Of a stretch of DNA of 64,000 bases, positions 1-7,774 are shown piece by piece. A program made the translations under genes and the position numbers. This DNA is from Bacillota bacterium (lineage in GTDB: Bacteria > Bacillota > Clostridia > Oscillospirales > Ruminococcaceae). Under the pieces are notes generated by a model. It saw only the letters and a list, made by a program, of their open reading frames with translations, ran no database searches and was not told where the DNA came from. Location of the stretch: assembly GCA_023388515.1 (NCBI GenBank), contig JAEWGD010000006.1, forward strand, positions 1 to 64,000. The letters are read 5' to 3'. Numbering within the stretch: position 1 is the first letter of the stretch; every line of letters starts with the position of its first letter.

Positions 1-85
1 AACGATTCTTTCCTGTATTCACCTGATTTTCTGTTTTTCCACATTGAGGACAATTTCGTCCTACTACTTCTTTTGCTTTTTTCAT
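1..85 (-). CDS. Transposase, N-terminal fragment (runs off the window)
   Basis: Reading leftward from an ATG at 83-85 gives 28 residues before the window edge. They begin with a lysine-rich stretch and contain a zinc-ribbon half, CPQCG, followed by KTENQVNTGKNR. Paired-cysteine ribbons of this kind open the transposases of IS1/IS1595-like elements. A TATAAT-like box lies about 8 bases before the ATG, and the short AT-rich stretch to about 150 before sigK would hold the element's end. Only the N-terminus is visible, so whether the gene is intact, and its exact IS family, cannot be told. Confidence 0.5.
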   Translation of the reverse strand, partial: MKKAKEVVGRNCPQCGKTENQVNTGKNR

Positions 86-158
86 TCTTTTATTATAGCA
101 TATTCAACGCTGTTTGTCCACACCTATCATAACAGTGAACAGGCTCTAGTAGTAATGA

Positions 159-854
159 TTAGTTAAAATCTGGATATAGGCATTTTTTAAGCTTTTCAAG
201 AGCCTTTTTTTCGATTCTTGATACATAGGAGCGTGAAATATTCAGCCTCAATGAAACATCTTTTTGCGTAAGAGGTATATGCCCAAATAATCCATAACGA
301 TTAACAATAATTTCAAGTTCTCTTTTATCAAGACATTTATCAATAAACTTATATAATTGTTGAGAACCTATCATTAAATCAATTTGGTCAATTATATTTT
401 TATCGTCAGCGACAATATCCATTAACGTAAGCTGATTTCCGTCTTTATCAGTATCAATGGGTTCATCCATATAAATATCTCCTGCTGATTTTTTTTGTGA
501 GCGAAAATGCATAAGTATTTCATTCTCAATACATTTGCTTGCGTATGTAGCAAAACGATTTCCCTTACTACTATCAAAAGTAGAAACGGCTTTTATCAAG
601 CCTACTGTGCCAATAGAGATAAGTTCATCCTGTTCCTTGAGGCTAGAATAATATTTTTTTATAATATGTGCTACAAGACGCAGATTATGCTCAATTAACT
701 TGCAACGGGAATCTTTGTCCCCTTTTGACATTAGCTCAAAACATTCTGCCTCCTCTTTTCTTGATAAAGGTTTAGGGAAAACACTATAATTGTCTACATG
801 GAGAGCAAAGAAAAATAAATTATTCAAGGCAGCGCTTATAATATTAAATAACAT
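159..854 (-). CDS. sigK: Sporulation sigma factor, pro-sigma-K
   Basis: A sigma-70 family factor of 231 residues. Region 2 is seen in NLRLVAHIIKKYY and the core-binding DELISIGTVGLIKAV, followed by FATYASKCIENEILMHFR; region 4 ends with the helix-turn-helix LTQKDVSLRLNISRSYVSRI. This pattern is closest to sigma-K of endospore formers, which acts in the mother cell late in sporulation. The first 20 or so residues are hydrophobic (LFNIISAALNNLFFFAL), matching the membrane-bound pro-sequence that is cleaved off to activate the factor. The start at 854 is chosen over upstream ATGs because the protein then matches pro-sigma-K, an AAAGGG lies 9 bases upstream, and a sigma-E-like promoter sits at 877-906. 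The gene is in one piece, so no skin-type element interrupts it. Confidence 0.88.
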   Translation of the reverse strand: MLFNIISAALNNLFFFALHVDNYSVFPKPLSRKEEAECFELMSKGDKDSRCKLIEHNLRLVAHIIKKYYSSLKEQDELISIGTVGLIKAVSTFDSSKGNRFATYASKCIENEILMHFRSQKKSAGDIYMDEPIDTDKDGNQLTLMDIVADDKNIIDQIDLMIGSQQLYKFIDKCLDKRELEIIVNRYGLFGHIPLTQKDVSLRLNISRSYVSRIEKKALEKLKKCLYPDFN

Positions 855-876
855 TGCAATCAACCCTTTCATAGTA

Positions 877-906
877 AATATATGAAACAATGCTTGTTCA
901 ATATAC
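877..906 (-). promoter_or_regulatory. Possible sigma-E-type promoter of sigK
   Basis: On the minus strand GTATATT (900-906) is followed after 15 bases by CATATATT (877-884). The sigma-E consensus is roughly KMATATT, 14-15 bases, CATACANT, so only one position of the -10 box departs from it. Transcription would begin about 20 bases before the sigK ATG at 854. In Bacillus, sigK is transcribed by sigma-E, which makes the placement sensible; activity is inferred. Confidence 0.45.
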
Positions 907-1022
907 AACACTTTTTAGTTATTTTGTAAAACTTTATAAAATTGTTATCTATAAGTTAATAATGCAAAATAAAGTATGCAGTAAGCTATTACGGTTATAA
1001 TTTAACATTAGCAAATATAAAA

Positions 1023-1062
1023 AAGTCATACAGGCAAATTAAAATAACTTCCTGTATGACTT
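1023..1062 (-). terminator. Terminator of the acyl-CoA synthetase operon
   Basis: A perfect 12-bp inverted repeat (1023-1034 and 1051-1062) with a 16-base loop, followed on the minus strand by a T-run (GACTTTTTTATATT). It lies 52 bases past the stop codon at 1114. Confidence 0.75.
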
Positions 1063-1113
1063 AATTAAATTTATTCTTTTTACATTATGTTCCATGTGGA
1101 ACAACCAAAGCTT

Positions 1114-2787
1114 CTAATCTTTGGTATTATCACGTTCCCTTATTTCCACCCTGCGAATTTTACCACTTATAGTTTTAGGTAATTCATCAATAAACTCAAT
1201 TATTCTAGGATATTTATAAGGTGCTGTTTGTTGCTTAACATGGTCCTGTAACTCTTTTACCAAAGAATCCGATGCCTTGTCTTTGTACTCCTTAGTGAGG
1301 ACAATTGTTGCCTTTACTACTTGCCCTCTAATAGGGTCTTTTGCACCAGTAACTGCAACCTCTAAAACAGCGGCATGCTCAAGCAATACGCTTTCAATCT
1401 CGAATGGCCCTATTCTGTAGCCCGACGCCTTAATAACATCATCAGTTCGTCCTACATACCAAAAATATCCGTCCTCATCTCTCCAAGCTGTATCGCCCGT
1501 GTGGTATAATCCATTATACCATGCCTTATTCGTTGTTTCAGGACTGTTATAATATTCCTTGAAAACTCCGTAATTCTTTTTTCCTTCAGTACGAATGACA
1601 ATTTCACCCGTTTCACCATCAGGAACAGTGTTTCCATCTTCGTCTACAATATCTATATCATATAAAGGAATTGGCTTGCCCATAGAGCCAGGCTTAGGAG
1701 TTGAACCTACAAGATTACCAATAGCAAGAACTGTTTCTGTCTGCCCAAATCCCTCCATAAGCTTTACTCCCGTAAGCTCATAGAATTTATTGTAAACCTC
1801 AGGATTTAACGCTTCACCTGCAACAGTTGCGTATTGCAATGAGCTTAAATCATAACCCTCCATGCCCTCTTTTATGAAAAATCTGAACATGGTAGGAGGA
1901 CAGCATAATGAAGTTATTTGGTATTTCTCGATTAAACTTAAAATTTCTGATGGAACAAACTTATCAAAATCATAAACAAACACTGTTGATCCCATAGTGA
2001 ATTGTCCATACATTTTGCCCCACATAGCCTTGCCCCAACCTGTTTCTGATATTGTCAAATGTAGGCTTTTATCATTCAAATTATGCCAATGCTTTGCAGT
2101 CATAAGATGTGCAGCACCATAGTCATGAGCGTGTATAACCATCTTTGGATAGCCAGTAGTTCCCGACGAGAAAAATGCAAGCATTTTATCTTCCACTTTA
2201 CTTTCTATTCTATCCAAAGTATCGGGATACTTTTCTATTTCATCATCAAAGCTAACCCAACCATCACGGTTTCCATTGACAATAAACTTCTTCTTAATGC
2301 CATCATACTCTTCCATCGCTGCTTCAGCGTGTTCAGTAACATCTCCTTCAGAAGTAGCTACCAAATAACTTACAGTACCTGAATTAAAACGATAAACATA
2401 ATCCTTTTTTGTAAGTTGATTTGTTGCAGGTATCAACACTGCACCAATTTTACATAAAGCTAATGTTGTAAACCAAAACTGGTAATGTCTTTTCAACACG
2501 CACATTACCATATCTCCTTTTTTTACACCATGTGCAAGGAGCATATTTGCAGTCTGATTACTTTTTTTCATTAAATCTGAATAAGTAAATCTTTTTTCTT
2601 CTCCACTTGGATTACACCACAGCAAAGCAAGTCTATCTGGGTCTTCCTTGCCAATAACGTCTATAACATCATATCCGAAATTGTAGTTATCCTCAAGCGT
2701 AAGTTCAAAGCTTTTCAACAAGCCATTTTCATCATATTCCTCTTTACAGAACTTTTCATTCAAATTCTTTACGATATTGTGATTCAT
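1114..2787 (-). CDS. AMP-forming acyl-CoA synthetase (medium-chain/acetyl type)
   Basis: An adenylate-forming ligase of 557 residues, activating a carboxylic acid with ATP and joining it to CoA. Visible core motifs in order: the phosphate loop SSGTTGYPK near residue 210, GFGQTET near 350, YHTGDTAW, the hinge GRTDDVIKASGYRIGP near 450, and the catalytic lysine in PKTISGKIRR near the C-terminus. The ATG at 2787 has AAAGGA 9 bases upstream, which makes the GTG six codons earlier unlikely. It is the last gene of a set with an XRE-cupin regulator and an HAD phosphatase. The acid substrate cannot be read from sequence; acetate, other short- or medium-chain acids and aromatic acids are all possible. 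Confidence 0.85.
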   Translation of the reverse strand: MNHNIVKNLNEKFCKEEYDENGLLKSFELTLEDNYNFGYDVIDVIGKEDPDRLALLWCNPSGEEKRFTYSDLMKKSNQTANMLLAHGVKKGDMVMCVLKRHYQFWFTTLALCKIGAVLIPATNQLTKKDYVYRFNSGTVSYLVATSEGDVTEHAEAAMEEYDGIKKKFIVNGNRDGWVSFDDEIEKYPDTLDRIESKVEDKMLAFFSSGTTGYPKMVIHAHDYGAAHLMTAKHWHNLNDKSLHLTISETGWGKAMWGKMYGQFTMGSTVFVYDFDKFVPSEILSLIEKYQITSLCCPPTMFRFFIKEGMEGYDLSSLQYATVAGEALNPEVYNKFYELTGVKLMEGFGQTETVLAIGNLVGSTPKPGSMGKPIPLYDIDIVDEDGNTVPDGETGEIVIRTEGKKNYGVFKEYYNSPETTNKAWYNGLYHTGDTAWRDEDGYFWYVGRTDDVIKASGYRIGPFEIESVLLEHAAVLEVAVTGAKDPIRGQVVKATIVLTKEYKDKASDSLVKELQDHVKQQTAPYKYPRIIEFIDELPKTISGKIRRVEIRERDNTKD

Positions 2788-2815
2788 ATTTATTTTTCCT
2801 TTCACACCGTTACAT

Positions 2816-3382
2816 TTATTTCTTTATTAAAACCGCTATAAACTTACAACTTTCGCCATTAATTGCAATCATGCCATGAGGAGTTTCAGAATTGTAATAA
2901 ACAGAATCCCCAGCATTTAAAATTTCAACTTTACCATCAATTACAAACTTTAATGAGCCCTCAAGCACATAGTCAAACTCCTGTCCCTCATGTGATGATA
3001 ATACTATAGGCTTGTCCTCAGAAGAACTGTCATATGGTGCATTAACAATAAGTGGTTCAATAGACTTATTCTTGAACATATAAGCTAAATGTTGATACTC
3101 AAAGCGTTCACGTCTTTCTATTGGCAAACCCTTATCTTTCCTAACAATTGTATATTTTTGTAGCTTAGGGTTATCTCCTGTTAGCACCTCAATTAAATCA
3201 ACACCGTAAAGCTCCGAACATTTATAAATAAATGTTATAGAAAAATCCTTTTCTCCCGATTCTATCTGCATAAACTCATCTTTAGATACTCCTAATTTCT
3301 CACAAACATACTCAACGGAATAATCCATCATTTCTCGTAATCCCTTGAGTCTTTCGGCAACTCCTTTAATATTGTAATTCAT
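2816..3382 (-). CDS. XRE-family regulator with C-terminal cupin domain
   Basis: A 188-residue two-domain protein. Residues about 5-65 form a Cro/CI helix-turn-helix (RLKGLREMMDYSVEYVCEKL, then IESGEKD). Residues about 110-185 form a cupin barrel with the metal-box pattern SSHEGQEFDYVLEG and a distal ETPHGMIAI. Such proteins bind DNA and sense a small ligand through the cupin. AAGGAG sits 9 bases before the ATG. It lies 3 bases after the HAD phosphatase and 28 bases before the acyl-CoA synthetase, so all three are probably one transcript, and the likely target is its own operon. The ligand is unknown; the acid or acyl-CoA handled by the neighbour is an inference. Confidence 0.8.
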   Translation of the reverse strand: MNYNIKGVAERLKGLREMMDYSVEYVCEKLGVSKDEFMQIESGEKDFSITFIYKCSELYGVDLIEVLTGDNPKLQKYTIVRKDKGLPIERRERFEYQHLAYMFKNKSIEPLIVNAPYDSSSEDKPIVLSSHEGQEFDYVLEGSLKFVIDGKVEILNAGDSVYYNSETPHGMIAINGESCKFIAVLIKK

Positions 3383-3385
3383 AAA

Positions 3386-4045
3386 TCACAACTCCTTTTT
3401 TATTATTTCCAATATTTCCATTGGATCAGTAGCTATATAATCAGCACCTGCTTTTTCGAGTTCTTCCCTTGTTCTAAAACCCCAAAGACAACCAATCGAA
3501 CTTATTCCAGCATTCTTAGCTGTAAGAATGTCAATATTAGTATCCCCAACCATAAACGTTTTCTCTTTATTAACGCCAATCTTATTTATTATGATATTTA
3601 AAATTTCAGGAGAAGGCTTTTTCTTAACATTATCTTTACTTCCTAAAACAACATCAAATAAATCACGTCCAAATGTATCTTCGATAATTTTAACAGTAAA
3701 CTCGTGAGTTTTATTCGATGCAACAGCAAGCTTTATTCCTGCACTTTTTAGCGTATTGAGCAACAGCATTATACCCTCATATGCTTTTGTATTCACCATA
3801 TAATTTTTTTCATAATACTCATTAAAAAGCTTATGCAATGTCGCTATATTGTCTTCTGTTGCGTAGTCCATAGGTAACGCTCTTTGGCAAAGCTCCAAAA
3901 CACCATCTCCAACAAAATAGTTATATTTCTCCACATCATGAATAGGGTGTCCCATTAATCCCAGAGAATTATTAACTGCATCTGCTAAATCATCAATTGA
4001 ATTTACTAATGTACCATCCAAGTCAAATATAAGTAAAGGTAACAT
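3386..4045 (-). CDS. HAD-superfamily phosphatase, phosphoglycolate phosphatase-like
   Basis: A 219-residue HAD hydrolase. Motif I is FDLDGTLVNS at residues 7-16, with the nucleophile Asp at 8. Motif II is VASNKT, and motif IV is MVGDTNIDILTAKNAG. The helical cap between motifs I and II places it with the Gph/PGP subfamily, which removes phosphate from phosphoglycolate or other small phosphoesters. GGAGG precedes the ATG by 6 bases. It is the first gene of the set with the cupin regulator and acyl-CoA synthetase. HAD enzymes are often loose in substrate choice, so phosphoglycolate is only the default reading. Confidence 0.8.
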   Translation of the reverse strand: MLPLLIFDLDGTLVNSIDDLADAVNNSLGLMGHPIHDVEKYNYFVGDGVLELCQRALPMDYATEDNIATLHKLFNEYYEKNYMVNTKAYEGIMLLLNTLKSAGIKLAVASNKTHEFTVKIIEDTFGRDLFDVVLGSKDNVKKKPSPEILNIIINKIGVNKEKTFMVGDTNIDILTAKNAGISSIGCLWGFRTREELEKAGADYIATDPMEILEIIKKEL

Positions 4046-4239
4046 TATATTCCTCCATATTCAATATTTAATTCTACAAATAATATTAACACATTTAACA
4101 TCATATTTCAAGTATCTTCTATCACAACTACACATAAAAGATAAGCATACTAGTATAACCTTTAGTTATGGTAGTCTAAAGGTAAGTATCTTGTATATAT
4201 TTCAATAAACATCTACAACTCAAATCAAAGGTGCGAATT

Positions 4240-4490
4240 TTATGTTAAAAATAATAATTTCAAGTTTTTCCTGAACAAAATAATTTTTGATTGACAATCT
4301 GCAACTTCAACTGTTCTTGTTTCCTTTTGTATAAGTGTTGTGTAATTACCATTGCCATCAGTATAAGCATTTACTACTGTGTTCCCAACGGAAACATTTT
4401 CCTCTGCGAGCCTTTTCAATCCATCATATTTATATGATGTTGTTTCCATTATACCATTTTCTGTACGGGTTTTGCAAGTGTCAAAGAAAA
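4240..4490 (-). pseudogene. Fragment resembling an Rhs/YD-repeat protein
   Basis: On the minus strand an open frame with no convincing start encodes CKTRTENGIMETTSYKYDGLKRLAEENVSV in pieces (for example SYKYDGLKRLAEEN). The pattern x-Y-x-YDGLxRLxxE is the signature of the YD repeats that make up Rhs and wall-associated proteins. About 50 residues of this style are present, then the frame runs into an unrelated lysine/leucine-rich tail and stops. There is no ribosome site and no secretion signal, so it is best read as a leftover piece of a large surface protein. The match rests on one repeat. Confidence 0.4.
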
Positions 4491-4730
4491 GTTACGGAGC
4501 AACCCCTACTTTTAAAGGAGAGGTTTACTCCGTAAATCAATTTTTATTTGCGTTAATTGCTAACAGCAATTCAAAGTGTTTCCAAACTTTCTAAAATCTC
4601 TATTGCTAGGCTTTTCACTGCAAAGGCTTCCTCTGTCTTTAGTAGACCAATTATGCTTACCATTTTTATCATCATTGTTTTTTTAAGATTTTACCACAAA
4701 ATACATCTTTAGTACATAACCAAATAATCA

Positions 4731-4780
4731 AAAACAAGGCACGCTACGATGTAATTCCGTAGAGAGCCTTGCTTGTTTTA
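4731..4780 (-). terminator. Terminator downstream of deoC
   Basis: An inverted repeat with arms CAAGGC...CTACG and CGTAG...GCCTTG around an 8-9 base loop. The flanks are A-rich on one side and T-rich on the other, so it could act both ways. It lies about 70 bases after the deoC stop. Confidence 0.65.
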
Positions 4781-4845
4781 TTAAGAATAATTATAGAGAA
4801 TAAAATAATTATTCTGTAAGATATATATAATTATTGATTTTCAAA

Positions 4846-5487
4846 CTACGCAGTAACTATATTAATTGAAGCACTAGCACCAATTCTTGAAGCTCCTGCT
4901 TCAATCATTTTAAGTGCGTCAGCCTTTGTTCTAACTCCACCTGAAGCCTTAACGCCAATATCTTTTCCGACTACTTTCCTCATTATTGCGATGTCCTCAC
5001 TTGTTGCCCCGCTTGTTGAAAAGCCAGTTGATGTTTTAACAAAATCTGCTCCTGCGTCAACAGAAATTTTGCAAGCCTTAATTTTTTCGTCATCCGTTAA
5101 TAGGCAGGTTTCAAGAATTACCTTTACAATTGCTGGGCGAGAAGCGTTAACAACTGCCTTAATGTCACTCAAAACTAAATCGTAGTTTTTCTCTTTTAAT
5201 GCACCAATATTTATAACCATGTCTACCTCTTGTGCACCTTTTTCTACCGCTAATTTTGCTTCAAATGCCTTTGCCTCTGTATCCATTGCTCCTAAAGGGA
5301 AACCGACAACAACACAAGTTTTAACATTTGAGCCCTCGAGCTCTTTTTTAACAAGTTGTGTAAAGCATGTATTAACGCAGATCGATGCAAAATTATATTG
5401 CTTAGCTTCTTCACATAGTTTGATTACCTCAGCTGTTGTTGCTTCTGGTTTGAGTATTGTGTGATCAATATATCTGTTTAGTTCCAT
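4846..5487 (-). CDS. deoC: Deoxyribose-phosphate aldolase
   Basis: A class I aldolase of 213 residues that splits 2-deoxyribose-5-phosphate into acetaldehyde and glyceraldehyde-3-phosphate. Visible are the N-terminal IDHTILKPEAT, ICVNTCF, VVGFPLGA, the conserved VKVILETCLL and the Schiff-base lysine in FVKTSTGFS, followed by VKASGGVRT. The ATG at 5487 has AAGGGTG just upstream, preferred to the GTG three codons earlier. The gene reads in the same direction as the ribose operon but is cut off from it by a terminator (5768-5787) and an IS110 remnant. No other deo gene is nearby. Confidence 0.93.
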   Translation of the reverse strand: MELNRYIDHTILKPEATTAEVIKLCEEAKQYNFASICVNTCFTQLVKKELEGSNVKTCVVVGFPLGAMDTEAKAFEAKLAVEKGAQEVDMVINIGALKEKNYDLVLSDIKAVVNASRPAIVKVILETCLLTDDEKIKACKISVDAGADFVKTSTGFSTSGATSEDIAIMRKVVGKDIGVKASGGVRTKADALKMIEAGASRIGASASINIVTA

Positions 5488-5574
5488 TAAAATCACCCTT
5501 GTATAATGAAGTAGTAGTTATTTTAGTCCCTCTCCAAGGACTATGACATTATGTTAATAGATACTGTGAATTAG

Positions 5575-5760
5575 TTCAAACATCTAGCACTTGATGGTTT
5601 AAGCCATAACGAAGAACTAAAGTCATTAACTTATTATCGTTTCGATAAAGTAAAACAAAGTGTAAAGTTAAAGCAATCCATTTCAAGACTTGTTCCAGAA
5701 CTTGAAAGTTTAGTTGCAACACTACATATGGTGTTAATATATGCCTTACTTTCTGATACA
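5575..5760 (+). pseudogene. IS110-family transposase remnant
   Basis: This is most of a 308-base gap between deoC and rbsB. The frame beginning at 5575, just after a stop, reads LALDGLSHNEELKSLTYYRF, then DKVKQSVKLKQSISRL and PELESLVATLHM. That is the central segment of IS110/IS116/IS902 transposases, between the RuvC-like and the C-terminal serine domains. Start, catalytic residues and C-terminus are missing, and the frame shows small deletions. The family call comes from recall of that segment. The copy lies opposite to its neighbours. Confidence 0.6.
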
Positions 5761-5767
5761 GTTAAAA

Positions 5768-5787
5768 TCCCCCATATGTGCAGGGGA
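5768..5787 (-). terminator. Terminator of the rbs operon
   Basis: TCCCC and GGGGGA arms close a short hairpin 18 bases past the rbsB stop codon. On the minus strand it is followed by TTTTAAC. The T-run is short, so termination may be partial and deoC may still be reached by read-through. Confidence 0.55.
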
Positions 5788-5804
5788 CTTCAACTTTTTT
5801 CTTA

Positions 5805-6779
5805 CTAGTCACGTGTTTTTAGCGAATCAACATTATCTTTTGTTACTAATTGGTTGTCAAGCATAGTTACTTTTTCAACGGACTTTCCATTAATAACGTC
5901 TAGTGCCATGCTTAGCCCTTTTTTTCCCAAGAAGAAAGGTGGTTCAGCGACTGTTGCTTCTAATTCGCCAGCCCTTAGTTTTTCTAGTGCAGGGTCAATA
6001 GCGTCACAACTGATAACAGTGATTTCATCTAGTCTTCCAGCGGCTGTAATTGCTTCAATTACACCAAGTCCCATTTCATCATTTGAAGCATATACGCAAT
6101 CAATTTTTGGATTAGCTTGTAGAATATTTTCCATTACTGTCATTGCCTTTGCTCTATCAAAGTCAGCAGCCTGAGTTGCTACTTTTTTAAAGTTTTTAGC
6201 AGTACTAATTGCATCATTAAAGCCTTTTGATCTTTCTTGTGCTACGTTTGTACCCATAATACCTTGAATTTCAACTACATTAACTGTATCTTTGTCTTTA
6301 AAAGTATCAATTAGGAATTCTCCAGCAATTTTACCTGACTTAATTGCGTTATATCCAATATGAGATGCTACGTCGCCACCATTTGCTTGACGATCCATTG
6401 TTATTACTGGAATTCCTGCATCATTACAAGACTCTATTGCTGCAACAATAGCATCTGAATCAGTAGGGTCGATAATAATAGCAGCTGGTTTTCTCTGAAT
6501 TAAGTTTTCAATGTCAGAAACCTGCGTTGCGGAATTATTTTGAGCGTCAGTTACAATTAAAGTAACTCCATTCTCATCTGCTGCTTTTTGTACTCCGTCT
6601 TTAACGTCAACAAAGAACGGGTTACTTTGCGTATTCATTGATAGACCAATTACAATCTTGTTATTTGCTTTGTCTGAAGATTTACTGTCTGAATCATTAG
6701 TTTTACCACAACCTACGAAAGTGAAAACTGTTGTTGCTAGGCACATAGTTAGTGCAAGCATTTTTAATATTTTTTTCAT
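5805..6779 (-). CDS. rbsB: Ribose ABC transporter, substrate-binding lipoprotein
   Basis: A periplasmic-binding-protein-type lipoprotein of 324 residues. It opens with MKKILKML and a hydrophobic core, then the lipobox FVGC with lipidated Cys at residue 24 and a Ser/Asp/Lys linker. The mature part is a type I sugar-binding fold: VIGLSMNTQSNPFF, IIDPTDSDAIVAAI, VITMDRQANGG, and VYASNDEMGLGVIEAI, as in RbsB. AAGGAG lies 7 bases before the ATG. It is the final gene of the rbs operon and delivers ribose (possibly other aldopentoses) to RbsC. Its position after the permease, rather than before, is usual for rbs loci. Confidence 0.93.
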   Translation of the reverse strand: MKKILKMLALTMCLATTVFTFVGCGKTNDSDSKSSDKANNKIVIGLSMNTQSNPFFVDVKDGVQKAADENGVTLIVTDAQNNSATQVSDIENLIQRKPAAIIIDPTDSDAIVAAIESCNDAGIPVITMDRQANGGDVASHIGYNAIKSGKIAGEFLIDTFKDKDTVNVVEIQGIMGTNVAQERSKGFNDAISTAKNFKKVATQAADFDRAKAMTVMENILQANPKIDCVYASNDEMGLGVIEAITAAGRLDEITVISCDAIDPALEKLRAGELEATVAEPPFFLGKKGLSMALDVINGKSVEKVTMLDNQLVTKDNVDSLKTRD

Positions 6780-6805
6780 TTAAATACTCCTTTTAATTTT
6801 ATAAT

Positions 6806-7774
6806 CTACTCATCTTTCGATGAGATGGATTTAAATTTCTTATCGATAACGATAGCCACTAGGATAACGATACCTTTTATTATTCCCGAAACGAATGGAT
6901 TTACATTCATCAATGTTAAAATATTTGATAATATTCCAAGTATTAAAGCACCGACAATAGTTGGTAATATGAATCCTTGTCCGCCGGATAAGCTTGTTCC
7001 TCCAAGTATTACAGCGGCGATTGCATCTAGTTCATACCCTTTTCCTGCTTCAGGTCCAGCTGAGCCGAGTCTTGCTGATAGAATAATTCCTGCTACACCA
7101 CAAAGCAAACCTGTTATTGCATATACGGCTGCTTGATTTAGTTTCACATTAATTCCAGATAGTCTTGCTGCTTCCTTATTTCCACCAAGAGAGTAGACGT
7201 TTCTTCCAAAACGTGTATAAGATAATACAAAGAAAGCAATTGCATAAATAATAATTAGAATTATGATTGGCAGTGGCATCCCAAGAACTTCACCCTTACC
7301 AATGAATTTATAGGTTTCATTTTTAATTGCAATTGGAGCACCTTTTGTAAAAAGAAGTGTAGAACCAGATAGTAATGTCATTGTTGCAAGTGTAACAATA
7401 AATGGTGGTAAATCAAAGTGTGTAATAAAAAATCCATTTACCATTCCGCATAGCAGTCCTACACCTAGTCCAACTGCAATTGCAAGGGTTACTGAGCCAG
7501 TTGTATTTAGAACTGATGCCGATAGTGCTCCGGAAAACCCTAGTATTGAGCCAACTGAGAGGTCTATTCCACCTGTTAAAATAACGAAAGTCATACCGCA
7601 TGCTAGTATTGCAGACATTGAAACCTGCCTTATTACATTCGTCAAATTACTAAACGATAAAAAGCTCGGTGCTATAAATGATGCAAATATAATAATTATC
7701 AGCAAAATTATTGACGCTCTATATTGTGATGAGTCTACATTCGAAAACCTTTTTAGGACATTTGGTTTATTCAT
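6806..7774 (-). CDS. rbsC: Ribose ABC transporter, permease
   Basis: A 322-residue integral membrane protein with about ten hydrophobic segments, of the branched family that includes RbsC, AraH and XylH. Typical stretches are GMTFVILTGGIDLSVGSILG near residue 60, GLLCGMVNGFFIT, LPPFIVTLATM and AVILGGTSLSGGQG near 250. It forms the channel for ribose with the double ATPase RbsA. The ATG lies inside the last codons of rbsA, an 8-base overlap that suggests coupled translation; rbsB follows after 26 bases. Confidence 0.93.
   Translation of the reverse strand: MNKPNVLKRFSNVDSSQYRASIILLIIIIFASFIAPSFLSFSNLTNVIRQVSMSAILACGMTFVILTGGIDLSVGSILGFSGALSASVLNTTGSVTLAIAVGLGVGLLCGMVNGFFITHFDLPPFIVTLATMTLLSGSTLLFTKGAPIAIKNETYKFIGKGEVLGMPLPIIILIIIYAIAFFVLSYTRFGRNVYSLGGNKEAARLSGINVKLNQAAVYAITGLLCGVAGIILSARLGSAGPEAGKGYELDAIAAVILGGTSLSGGQGFILPTIVGALILGILSNILTLMNVNPFVSGIIKGIVILVAIVIDKKFKSISSKDE

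Larger units (their letters stand above)
4046..4845. other. 800-base gene-poor stretch with decayed sequence
   Basis: No intact gene is seen. It holds an 8-bp hairpin ACCTTTAG/CTAAAGGT (4158-4183) without a T-run, the Rhs-like fragment at 4240-4490, a long imperfect hairpin whose arms end in TTACGGAG (4491-4498) and CTCCGTAA, and a 34-codon minus-strand reading frame ending near 4563 that has no ribosome site. Near 4713-4725 is GTACATAACCAAA, which matches the right end of the IS1-family element at 39759-40233. The deoC terminator occupies the end. The stretch reads as an insertion and decay site. Confidence 0.5.
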
